Shown: piece by piece, positions 1 through 7,827 of the stretch
How positions within the stretch are numbered: position 1 is the first letter of the stretch
Layout of the letters: every line of letters begins with the position of its first letter
Origin: Rhodothermia bacterium
Lineage (GTDB): Bacteria > Bacteroidota > Rhodothermia > Balneolales > Balneolaceae
Reading direction: 5' to 3'
Assembly: GCA_030427885.1 (NCBI GenBank)
Contig: JAUICM010000006.1
Location: 62,001 to 126,000, forward strand
DNA length: 64,000 bases
The notes under the pieces: model-generated
What the model saw: the letters and a program-made list of their open reading frames with translations, nothing else
Database searches by the model: none
What the model was told of the DNA's origin: nothing
Position numbers and translations under genes: made by a program

Positions 1-357
1 GAACCACAAAAGGCCATTTGTAAATGGCGGGTTATGTACGGATACAGTCAGACCGGTAATGGCATCTCCATCATGTTCTTTGATGATCATATTTAATTGG
101 TCAGAAAGATCAACCCGGGCATCAAGATCTACGATACCGGAGGTTCCAAGCCGGGAAAAAGTAAATTCAAATGTGTCCAGTACTTCATACTCATCAGCCA
201 GAACTAATTGATCACCGTAATAAAAATTACTGGTTTGAGACACAGGATATTCCACATTCGGAGCATCAACCAACACCTTTACCCCAACCGTACACCCACT
301 GAATACAAGCGCAGAAGGCACAAAAGCTGTTATAAAAAGGGAAAGGTATCTATTCAT
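1..357 (-). CDS. Partial lipoprotein (3' end beyond window edge)
   Basis: An open frame starts with ATG at 357 and runs off the left edge without a stop, giving 119 visible codons. The N-terminus is a hydrophobic signal ending in a lipobox (LVFSGC, Cys22), so the product is predicted to be a lipid-anchored envelope protein. The rest is beta-rich and has no motif I recognise. Its start lies inside the last codons of the upstream gene (overlap 350-357), so the two are translationally coupled and probably act together. Function unknown; the C-terminus is not visible. Confidence 0.6.
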   Translation of the reverse strand, partial: MNRYLSLFITAFVPSALVFSGCTVGVKVLVDAPNVEYPVSQTSNFYYGDQLVLADEYEVLDTFEFTFSRLGTSGIVDLDARVDLSDQLNMIIKEHDGDAITGLTVSVHNPPFTNGLLWF

Positions 358-832
358 TCGTTTGTTCCATTACAGGTTTATATACTATGCCATATTGGGT
401 AATAGATTCCTTTGAAGTCGAGGCGGTATTGGATTCTTCTCCTGTTAAAGCACTCGCGATCCAGCTTTTAATTAAAGACCCAAAAGTAACCCCGTAGCTT
501 ACTTCCACAACCAAATATCCATCTGCGATAAAATGATCGGGGTCATCATCGAGAGCTGCAAATACGCTGGAATTGAGATTGTCATCATAATATTCTCCGC
601 CTTCGAAATAGACAGAAAAATGCCTGGATTCAGAATAAGTGTCTTCTTCTGTTTCTCTTGTAGCATACCAGGATACAATTCCCAGAGTGTCAACGCTCAT
701 GGATGACAAATGCGGACCCAATTGCACGGGTTGAAATTCCGTTTCAATAGAAAGGGTATGCCAGTTCTTACACCCTGTGATGCTAAGTAAACACAAAGAC
801 AGGAACACAGAGGTTTGTTTTATAGATACCAT
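350..832 (-). CDS. Putative lipoprotein, unknown function
   Basis: 160 aa with an N-terminal hydrophobic segment and lipobox SITGC (Cys21), so probably acylated and exported to the envelope. The mature part is rich in acidic and aromatic residues and has no catalytic motif I can name. The stop overlaps the start of the next minus-strand lipoprotein gene by 8 bases, which implies a two-gene operon. Both may be family-specific surface proteins. Function is not assigned. Confidence 0.6.
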   Translation of the reverse strand: MVSIKQTSVFLSLCLLSITGCKNWHTLSIETEFQPVQLGPHLSSMSVDTLGIVSWYATRETEEDTYSESRHFSVYFEGGEYYDDNLNSSVFAALDDDPDHFIADGYLVVEVSYGVTFGSLIKSWIASALTGEESNTASTSKESITQYGIVYKPVMEQTNE

Positions 833-897
833 ATTCTCTCGTTAGATTTAACCGGTATTTAGCTAAAAATCAGGTAATATTCTATATGCAGGTAAGT

Positions 898-2010
898 CTA
901 ATTTTTGGATTGTACTCCGAGTAGCCGGATATCGTTCAGGTGCCCGATGAATTCCACATCAACAGACAATGAAGCATATTCGTATCGGTAAGGTCGGTCT
1001 TCTCTGAGTTTGGCGAAAAGTTCCTTTTTATCCTCTCTGCCCATCAGATCCTGTAAAGCGGCATCATATTCTTTGATGGGGTGAAGTCGCAGAAGCATAT
1101 CCTCAAGATCATATTTCAGATGGGCAAGTGACAAATGCTTTGCATCGTAAAGGTGATCCGTGTTTGGTAGTTCCAGATCGAAATGTTTACAAAATTTGGT
1201 CATAACGATCTTACTTGCGTTCAGCTTTGCCTGATGCGAATACCCCGCAATATGAGGGGTTGAAAGAAATGTGTGTTGAGCAAATTCCGGATCAAAATCG
1301 GGCTCCTTGTCCCAGACATCAATGATCAGGTGGTCGATCCTGCCAGCTTGCTGTGCTGCTAGAACTGCCTGTTCATTTATGACCCCACCTCTGGCTGCAT
1401 TTATTATGATATCGAATTTTCTGTTCTTTAATGTTGATTCATCCAGCCAGTACCGGGTTTTGAATTCTCCGGTCTCAGTGTAAGGAACATGGAATGTGAG
1501 AACATCACAGTTGAGGATCTCCTCCAGAGAAGAAGATACGAAATCAGGTTCACGTAGTGCTTTGGGTGGGTCATGAAGTTTATACTTCAGTCCGAAAGTG
1601 TCGAACAATCCGGTTACGGCTGATCCCACCGCTCCGGCACCGATAATTCCATAAGTCAGGTCGCCAATTGGCACCCCTTTTTGTTCTCTGAGTAAAAGCA
1701 GGGCGGTCATCACATATTCTGATACAGCTCTAGCATTACAACCTTTTGCATCGACAAAATTCACCCCGGAATCCTGCATCAGGATTTCATCAACATGGTC
1801 GCTTCCGGAAGACGCAGTTCCGATAAATTTCAGAGAATCGGGAACAGTAAAAGTAGATGGATTGAGTTTTGTGACCGTACGAATGATCATTGCGTGATAA
1901 CCGGATGCATCAGGGATTCCTTCAGCAGGGTTATAATATGTCAGATCCGTGCCTTTTGGCAGAAAATCTACGATCTTATAAATATTCTGATCAGCTAATA
2001 CTTTGATCAA
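898..2010 (-). CDS. pdxB: Erythronate-4-phosphate dehydrogenase
   Basis: 370 aa NAD-dependent 2-hydroxyacid dehydrogenase of the PdxB type, oxidising 4-phosphoerythronate in the DXP-dependent branch of pyridoxal phosphate synthesis. Visible features are the Rossmann motif GIIGAGAVGSAV at about residues 121-132, the catalytic Arg in AARGGV (R207), Glu in DKEPD (E236) and His in TPHIAGYSH (H253). A C-terminal extension of about 90 residues fits the dimerisation domain that separates PdxB from other family members. The only usable start in this frame is TTG at 2010, with a weak ribosome site. It is divergent from the nucleoside phosphorylase gene, 53 bases away. Confidence 0.9.
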   Translation of the reverse strand: MIKVLADQNIYKIVDFLPKGTDLTYYNPAEGIPDASGYHAMIIRTVTKLNPSTFTVPDSLKFIGTASSGSDHVDEILMQDSGVNFVDAKGCNARAVSEYVMTALLLLREQKGVPIGDLTYGIIGAGAVGSAVTGLFDTFGLKYKLHDPPKALREPDFVSSSLEEILNCDVLTFHVPYTETGEFKTRYWLDESTLKNRKFDIIINAARGGVINEQAVLAAQQAGRIDHLIIDVWDKEPDFDPEFAQHTFLSTPHIAGYSHQAKLNASKIVMTKFCKHFDLELPNTDHLYDAKHLSLAHLKYDLEDMLLRLHPIKEYDAALQDLMGREDKKELFAKLREDRPYRYEYASLSVDVEFIGHLNDIRLLGVQSKN

Positions 2011-2063
2011 AGAATTATCGGGTTGGTTAAGAAAATAAAGCTGAATTGACCTATACTTAGTCT

Positions 2064-3407
2064 ATGAGCAGCAAGTATAACATTGTTTCACTTATTCGCA
2101 AAAAGCGGGATGGTAAAGTCCTGACTTCAAATGAGATCTCTTATATCGTTGAGGCATACACTAAAAATGAGATAGAAGACTACCAGGCGAGTGCATTTTT
2201 GATGGCTTCATTTCTAAATGGACTAAATGCTGACGAATCGGCCGCTCTCACCGATTCCATGCTTCATTCCGGAATAGTTGTGGATCTTTCTTCGGTTTCA
2301 GGTAAGAAAGTGGATAAGCATTCTACCGGAGGCGTTGGGGATAAACTCTCACTTATTTTAGCTCCTGTGGTTGCCAGTGCAGGTGTTCCGGTTCCTATGA
2401 TATCAGGGAGGGGATTGGGCCATACTGGTGGTACACTGGATAAACTGGAGTCTATTCCCGGTTTTACTGTCGATATGGACCTTGACCGGTATCTTGATAT
2501 CATCACCAAACATGGGTTGGTACTTGCCGGGCAGACAAAAGAGATAGCACCGGCAGATAAGAAATTATATTCGCTCAGAGATGTAACAGCCACAGTTGAA
2601 TCCATCCCTTTGATCGCTGGAAGTATTATGAGTAAAAAGCTGGCTGAGGGAATTGATGCATTGGTACTGGATGTGAAATATGGCTCCGGCGCATTTATGA
2701 AAGAACTTGATGATGCTATTGAACTGGCTGAAACACTGGTTTCAATCGGCGAGAAATTCAATAAGAAAACGGTGGCATATCTCACAAATATGGATCAGCC
2801 CTTAGGATTTAAGATCGGGAACTGGCTGGAAGTGGAAGAATGTGTGGAAGCTCTGCAAGGTGATGGACCAGAGGACATTATGAAACTCTCAAATCTGCTC
2901 TCAGGTACTATGATCTGGTTGGGAGGTAGAGCTGAAAATGTGGAAGAAGGGATTCGGATCAGTGAGCAGCAAATTTCGGGCGGATATGCATTCCGGAAAT
3001 GGATCGACATAGTAGAAGAGCAGGGTGGAGACAGTTCAGTGATCAAAGATCTTTCGAAATATCCTAAAGCTGAATATGAGTTTGAGCTGCATTCGAAAGT
3101 AGAAGGATATGTTTCAGGGATGAATTCCTACGAGATAGGAATAGCATCATTAGAGCTTGGGGCCGGCCGGGTTAGTATAGAAGATAAGATCGACCCGATG
3201 GCCGGAATCACCCTGGAAAAGAAAGTAGGTGACAAAATCACAAAAGGTGAAACAATTTTAACAGGTTTCACGAACAAGCCAGCCATGATCGAAACTGTTA
3301 CGGAGCAATTATACGGGGCAGTAGAAATCTCACGTGAAAAACCAGAAATAAAACCCCTGGTAACACACGTTAGTGACAGCGAGGGCACAAGGGCATTTGA
3401 GCTTTAG
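2064..3407 (+). CDS. deoA: Thymidine/pyrimidine-nucleoside phosphorylase
   Basis: 447 aa, full length for the family that splits pyrimidine nucleosides with phosphate to give the free base and (deoxy)ribose-1-phosphate in cytosolic salvage. The phosphate-binding signature KHSTGGVGDK is at residues 85-94, followed by SGRGLGHTGGTLDKLES and the alpha/beta domain. The C-terminal part carries the expected GAGR segment. Thymidine phosphorylase (deoA) and broad pyrimidine phosphorylase (pdp) cannot be separated by eye, so the symbol is provisional. It starts at ATG 2064 with little visible Shine-Dalgarno sequence, and shares a short divergent promoter region with pdxB. Confidence 0.9.
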   Translation: MSSKYNIVSLIRKKRDGKVLTSNEISYIVEAYTKNEIEDYQASAFLMASFLNGLNADESAALTDSMLHSGIVVDLSSVSGKKVDKHSTGGVGDKLSLILAPVVASAGVPVPMISGRGLGHTGGTLDKLESIPGFTVDMDLDRYLDIITKHGLVLAGQTKEIAPADKKLYSLRDVTATVESIPLIAGSIMSKKLAEGIDALVLDVKYGSGAFMKELDDAIELAETLVSIGEKFNKKTVAYLTNMDQPLGFKIGNWLEVEECVEALQGDGPEDIMKLSNLLSGTMIWLGGRAENVEEGIRISEQQISGGYAFRKWIDIVEEQGGDSSVIKDLSKYPKAEYEFELHSKVEGYVSGMNSYEIGIASLELGAGRVSIEDKIDPMAGITLEKKVGDKITKGETILTGFTNKPAMIETVTEQLYGAVEISREKPEIKPLVTHVSDSEGTRAFEL

Positions 3408-3483
3408 CATGTTGAATTACTATAATAATCAGTTAACTTAGTTCCTGATAAATAAAGGGCATAAAACATAAACGGAAAGAACC

Positions 3484-4230
3484 ATGTTTCAACGATTAAT
3501 TCGCGCAATCAAATCAATGTTCGGTGGACTTATCAGCTCCATGGAAAATCCAAAACTCATCCTTGAGCAGAATATTCGCGAACTGAATGATCAGATTCCC
3601 CAAATGAATGAGAATATCGCTACGGTTAAAGCGAATCTGATCATGCTTCAGAAAGAAGCAAAACGTAATGAAAAGCAGATCAGTGAACTAACGTCCAAGA
3701 TCAAGTCGGCTATTCAGGCCAATCGTGATGATATTGCTGAGGGTTATGCTTTACAGCTGGAAAAAGCCAAAGAGACATTCGAACATACCAAAGATCAGCT
3801 CCAATTTGCAGAAAAAGCGTACGAGAAAGCCATTAAGGTTAAAAAAGTGTTTATGCGCGAGAAAGATCGTAAGATCCAGGAAGCCAAAGAAGCTTTACGT
3901 GCAAGTGAAAGAGCAGAATGGCAGGCAAAGATCGCAGATACTTTAGAACAATTCGAGGTTGGTGGCATCGATCAGACTCACGATGAGATGATCTCCCGCA
4001 TCAACGAACAATCTGCTAAGAACGAAGCTCGAATGGAGATCGCACTGGATAGTATCGATACCAAAACTATGGAGATCGAAGCTAATGCAGAAAAAATCCG
4101 TGCTCATGAACTGGTAGAGCAATTTAAGATGGAAATGGGAGAATCCTCTGGTTCGATCTCAATTGATGAAGAACCAGAATCTGAAAAAGAAACTCCTGCA
4201 AAATCTGTTGGCAATAAAGAAAAAAGCTGA
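3484..4230 (+). CDS. pspA: PspA/IM30 family membrane-stress protein
   Basis: 248 aa, almost entirely helical and charged, with the amphipathic N-terminus (MFQRLIRAIKSMFGGLISSM) and the LEQNIRELNDQI segment typical of PspA/IM30, bacterial relatives of ESCRT-III that assemble on stressed inner membranes. The last about 30 residues are an acidic, low-complexity tail. GGAAAG lies just before the ATG. It heads a run in which the next gene starts 12 bases downstream and encodes a shorter protein resembling PspA residues 149-219. No PspF-type sigma-54 activator is visible nearby, so regulation probably differs from that in Escherichia coli. Confidence 0.88.
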   Translation: MFQRLIRAIKSMFGGLISSMENPKLILEQNIRELNDQIPQMNENIATVKANLIMLQKEAKRNEKQISELTSKIKSAIQANRDDIAEGYALQLEKAKETFEHTKDQLQFAEKAYEKAIKVKKVFMREKDRKIQEAKEALRASERAEWQAKIADTLEQFEVGGIDQTHDEMISRINEQSAKNEARMEIALDSIDTKTMEIEANAEKIRAHELVEQFKMEMGESSGSISIDEEPESEKETPAKSVGNKEKS

Positions 4231-4242
4231 TAGGTTCTAACC

Positions 4243-4710
4243 ATGAGTACCAAAAGTGAACAAGAACGCGAACGACTCAAAGAAGAGTACAAGGATCACT
4301 ACCGACGTATTAAAGAGGCGAAAGAGCGTCTGAAACAGACTGAACAGAAAGGCAAGATTGCGCAGGCATTGAATAATATGAATGCGGACAGCCTCCTGGA
4401 ATCAGTGGATGAGTTCCTTGGGAAAGTGAAGGATAAAGTTACTCATGTGGAAGCACGCCTGGACGTTGCAATGGATAGTCTCGATGAGGATGATCCAGGC
4501 ACAGCTGCAGGAAAGCTGAAGCAGGAAGAACTGGATGAGGAAATTAAAAAGCAGAAAGCCAAGCAAACCCTGAAACAAGTGAAAGCAGAAATGGGTATGC
4601 TGTATTCTGAAATTGAAAAACATGCGGAAGAAATTCGCGCTGAAAAAACGATAGGTCATAAAAAAGAAGACCCTGATAAAGGAAAAGACTCTTCACCTGA
4701 AAACGCTTAA
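4243..4710 (+). CDS. Short PspA-like coiled-coil protein lacking the membrane helix
   Basis: 155 aa, highly charged and helical, with no signal peptide or membrane segment. Residues 38-81 line up without gaps against residues 149-192 of the upstream PspA: both start KIA, both end EAR..(I/V)A.DS.D, and about 13 of 44 residues are identical by eye. A second shared block ends in EMG (residues 106-118 versus 207-219). It therefore looks like a diverged paralogue of the PspA C-terminal half without the membrane-binding N-terminal helix. It lies 12 bases after pspA, and its stop overlaps the next start (TAATG). A role as co-assembler or cap of PspA is inference. Confidence 0.65.
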   Translation: MSTKSEQERERLKEEYKDHYRRIKEAKERLKQTEQKGKIAQALNNMNADSLLESVDEFLGKVKDKVTHVEARLDVAMDSLDEDDPGTAAGKLKQEELDEEIKKQKAKQTLKQVKAEMGMLYSEIEKHAEEIRAEKTIGHKKEDPDKGKDSSPENA

Positions 4711-5600
4711 TGTCTACAGACGAACTAAATATCAACTATACCAGGGAAGCATTTCTGAACCCGATAAATCTCGGGGTATTACTGGTATCAACAATTGGGG
4801 CTTTATTTTTCAGTAACCTCAGTGTGGATGTATCTAACCTGATGCTTTCCACTGTATTTGGATTTGAATTGATGTATTTGGGTGTAGTGCCAAAACTTCC
4901 AAGGTTCAGGAAAAAGACCGAACTAAAGAAGATCAAAGAACGTCATGCAAGTAATAATGAAAAGGATTTGTTCCAATCACTGGATTCAGCCAGCCAGAAA
5001 AGATTTTTAGTGCTTAAGCACCTTGCAAAACTGGTTCAGGATAACTTCGAGAAGTTGCCATACAGCTCTCAGGGTTTATTGGACAACATCGGTAAAAAGA
5101 TCGATGAATTACTCGGCAATTACCTGACTCTGCTCGATCTGATCAAACGATACGAGATCTATTTGAATACCTCACTCGAGACCAATCTGAAGGAAGAGGT
5201 AGTTCGTCAGATCGAAGAAATAAGAACAATTGAATCAGAGAAGTTAAAGCGTACCAAGGCACGTCGTGTCGCGATCATGCAGAAACGACTTACCAAATTT
5301 AAGATCGCTAAAGAGAAATATCTGGTTTGTGAAACTCACCTCGAAACCATCGAAGATGCTGTAAGATATATCTACGAGCAGTCGATGACCATGAGCAATC
5401 CGGAAGAGATCGGATTCCAGTTGGATAATCTGCTTACTGAAGTGGACGAAACTTCTCAGCTGATCGATGATCTGGATCAGGATATTCTGCCTGAATACAC
5501 AACAGAATGGGAAACTGAACTTGATTTCGATTCCATTTTGGATGAGCTCTCCGATGATGTAAATTCTGTGGCTAACACGAAGAAAAGAGTCAAAGAATAA
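4710..5600 (+). CDS. Membrane-anchored coiled-coil protein of the psp-like operon
   Basis: 296 aa. Two hydrophobic segments near the N-terminus (about residues 18-34 and 42-61) form a probable hairpin anchor. They are followed by a basic stop-transfer stretch (PRFRKK) and about 220 residues of charged helical sequence predicted to be cytosolic, ending in an acidic tail. No enzyme motif was found. The start codon overlaps the preceding stop (TAATG), so it should be made together with the PspA-like proteins. It may be their membrane docking partner, analogous in position to PspB/PspC but unrelated in sequence. That role is inferred from context only. Confidence 0.6.
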   Translation: MSTDELNINYTREAFLNPINLGVLLVSTIGALFFSNLSVDVSNLMLSTVFGFELMYLGVVPKLPRFRKKTELKKIKERHASNNEKDLFQSLDSASQKRFLVLKHLAKLVQDNFEKLPYSSQGLLDNIGKKIDELLGNYLTLLDLIKRYEIYLNTSLETNLKEEVVRQIEEIRTIESEKLKRTKARRVAIMQKRLTKFKIAKEKYLVCETHLETIEDAVRYIYEQSMTMSNPEEIGFQLDNLLTEVDETSQLIDDLDQDILPEYTTEWETELDFDSILDELSDDVNSVANTKKRVKE

Positions 5601-5603
5601 TTC

Positions 5604-6383
5604 ATGAATACGTCTTATCAAACACTGCTTCTCGAAATCGATGATGCAGGAATTTGTGTGCTCACCATTAATCGTCCGGATAAACTCAACGCCCTGAATG
5701 ATCAGGTATTCAAAGATCTGGATAAAGCAGTTTCATCAATTGAGGAAGATGATGAAGTTAAAGGTCTCATTATTACCGGTAGTGGAGATAAAGCATTTGT
5801 AGCCGGAGCTGATATCAAAGAATTCTCTGAATTTAAGAAAGATCAGGCTACAAAATTATCCCAGCGTGGGCACAGGGTATTCCAGAAGATCGAGGATCTG
5901 GGTAAACCCGTTATCGCAGCAGTAAATGGATACGCCTTGGGTGGTGGGTGTGAACTCGCCCTGGCTTGTCATCTCCGGATTGCTTCAGCAACTGCAATAA
6001 TGGGACTTCCCGAGGTTAGTCTGGGGCTTATTCCCGGATATGGTGCCACGCAAAGGTTGCCAAAGCTGGTGGGTGAAGCAAAGGCTCTGGAACTGGTGAT
6101 GACGGGAAGATTCGCAAAAGCGGACGAAGCCGCTCAGATCGGACTGGTTAATAAAGTGGCCGAAGAAGATGTTTTACAAGAATCTAAAGCAATGCTTAAG
6201 TCTATACTAAAACAAGCGCCAATAGCTATAAAAAATGCTATATTGGCCATCAGAGAATCTGGCAGTTCATCCGGTTACGAAACGGAAGCAAATCTATTTG
6301 GAGATTTGTTCAACACTGCTGATTTTAAGGAAGGAACAACGGCTTTTCTCGAAAAGAGAAAACCTGATTTCTCCGGTAAATAG
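5604..6383 (+). CDS. Enoyl-CoA hydratase/isomerase (crotonase) family
   Basis: 259 aa, normal length for enoyl-CoA hydratase, which adds water to trans-2-enoyl-CoA in beta-oxidation. Visible elements are the CoA-pocket motif FVAGADIKE, the oxyanion-hole and first catalytic Glu region GGGCELALACH, and the second Glu in GLPEVSLGLIPGYG, so both hydratase glutamates are present. Soluble and cytosolic. It follows the preceding gene by only 3 bases and is probably co-transcribed with it, though a functional link to PspA is not obvious. The exact substrate cannot be read from sequence. Confidence 0.88.
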   Translation: MNTSYQTLLLEIDDAGICVLTINRPDKLNALNDQVFKDLDKAVSSIEEDDEVKGLIITGSGDKAFVAGADIKEFSEFKKDQATKLSQRGHRVFQKIEDLGKPVIAAVNGYALGGGCELALACHLRIASATAIMGLPEVSLGLIPGYGATQRLPKLVGEAKALELVMTGRFAKADEAAQIGLVNKVAEEDVLQESKAMLKSILKQAPIAIKNAILAIRESGSSSGYETEANLFGDLFNTADFKEGTTAFLEKRKPDFSGK

Positions 6384-6462
6384 GAACTAATTTTTCGTTA
6401 ATGAGCGACGAACCTCCATCGGGTAGCAAATCTTTAATTAAAAAAACAGGAGCTTTATTGCT

Positions 6463-7737
6463 ATGGAATGGCTCCTGATAGCAGCAACGATCTTACTAAG
6501 TGGTTTTTTCTCAGGTTCTGAGATCGCCTTTGTTACAGCTAATAAACTAAAGCTGGAAGTTGCATCCCGTAAAAAGAACCCGTTGGCTAATGCCATCGAA
6601 TTCTTTAAGAAGAACCCTGAAACTTTTCTAACCACCACACTGGTCGGTAATAATATTGTCAATGTGCTCTATGCTACATTTATGGCCATATTTTTGGTTA
6701 ATCCGATCATAGATTATTCTGAAATGTGGTTTTCTCATACCCCTTCAGAATTTCAGATCCTGTTGGTGCAAACGATCATAGCATCAGTTCTAATTATGTT
6801 GTTTGGAGAGATCATCCCCAAAGCGATCTTCCGGGCTCAGGCGGATGTTATGGTTAGTGTGATTGCAATACCGCTCAGAGTATGCTATTACCTTCTTAGC
6901 CCGTTGGTCAGGCTCGCCAATTCATCCTCAAACGTATTGATCAAGTGGTTGGTACCGGACGCAGAAAAAGTGGAAGCTTTATACCGGCGCCAGGATGTTG
7001 AACTGATCTTCAAGGAATTGAGGGAAAGCGGAGGAAGCGAAGATATTGATCAGGATGATTCCCAGATCCTGCATAATGTGCTTGAATTGTCGTCGAAAAG
7101 GGTGAAGGATTCTATGATTCCTCGCATTGAGATCGAGGCAGTGGATAAGAAGACCGATATTGATGAAGTGCTGAATCTGTTCATAAAGTCAGGACATTCG
7201 AAGCTACCGGTATATCAGGATTCTATAGATGATGTGATAGGTGTTGTTTTTGCGTATGATCTTTTCAACAGACCAAAAACTATAAATGAGATCATACGTC
7301 CGGTTAAACTGGTTCCATACAGTAAGAAATCGAAGGACTTGCTTACAGAATTCAGGCAGTCGAATATGAGTGTGGCCATTGTGCTGGACGAATATGGCGG
7401 AACTGCGGGAATGGTCACCATAGAAGATCTGATCGAAGAAGTGGTGGGTGATATTCAGGATGAGCATGATGTGGATGATGAGATCATGAAACAACTATCG
7501 CCGAGTAATTATGTGGTTAGTGGAAATGTGGAGATCGCGGAACTGGTAGAAAAATTCGAGGAAATTAAACTTCCTCTGGAACCTTCTGAATATGATACCG
7601 TAGCGGGCTACATAATTAATCATTTGGGGCGCATTCCAAAAGTGAATGAAGAGGTGCTTATAGAGGGCAAAAAGTTCATAATCAGTAAGGCGACTCAAAG
7701 CAGGATTGAAACAGTAAAGCTCATTTTAATTGATTGA
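6463..7737 (+). CDS. CNNM/CorC-HlyC family membrane protein with CBS domains
   Basis: 424 aa. The N-terminal DUF21/CNNM membrane domain begins LLSGFFSGSEIAFVTANK and has about four hydrophobic segments. It is followed by a CBS pair (about residues 205-335, including DSMIPR and the EYGGTAGMVTIEDLIEE segment) and a C-terminal CorC_HlyC domain. Relatives are linked to magnesium or cobalt efflux; older annotations call them hemolysin-like. AGGAG about nine bases before ATG 6463 supports the start. It lies 79 bases after the crotonase gene. The direction and ion of transport are not proven for this subgroup. Confidence 0.85.
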   Translation: MEWLLIAATILLSGFFSGSEIAFVTANKLKLEVASRKKNPLANAIEFFKKNPETFLTTTLVGNNIVNVLYATFMAIFLVNPIIDYSEMWFSHTPSEFQILLVQTIIASVLIMLFGEIIPKAIFRAQADVMVSVIAIPLRVCYYLLSPLVRLANSSSNVLIKWLVPDAEKVEALYRRQDVELIFKELRESGGSEDIDQDDSQILHNVLELSSKRVKDSMIPRIEIEAVDKKTDIDEVLNLFIKSGHSKLPVYQDSIDDVIGVVFAYDLFNRPKTINEIIRPVKLVPYSKKSKDLLTEFRQSNMSVAIVLDEYGGTAGMVTIEDLIEEVVGDIQDEHDVDDEIMKQLSPSNYVVSGNVEIAELVEKFEEIKLPLEPSEYDTVAGYIINHLGRIPKVNEEVLIEGKKFIISKATQSRIETVKLILID

Positions 7738-7805
7738 CAAAGTCACAAGGCTGCAAAGTGTCAAAGTTGAGTCCGACTTTTTTACTTTGCAGCTCTGATA
7801 CTTTG
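7738..7805. repeat. Long imperfect inverted repeat directly after a stop codon
   Basis: Arms at 7738-7759 and 7784-7805 pair over about 22 bases with a few mismatches, including a perfect inner GCTGCAAAGT/ACTTTGCAGC. The loop holds a smaller stem (AAAGTTG/CGACTTT). It starts at the base after the CNNM stop and ends 22 bases before the AAA gene. It could be a weak terminator, an mRNA processing or stability hairpin, or a decayed palindromic repeat. Confidence 0.6.
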
Positions 7806-7827
7806 AAACTTTGTAATTTCAGAAAAC

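Noticed and set aside
6401-6478. Short frame of 25 codons (MSDEPPSGSK...) overlapping the CNNM start
   Set aside because: It lacks a ribosome site, overlaps the well-supported ATG at 6463 in another frame, and shows no similarity that I can recognise. An upstream regulatory peptide cannot be excluded.
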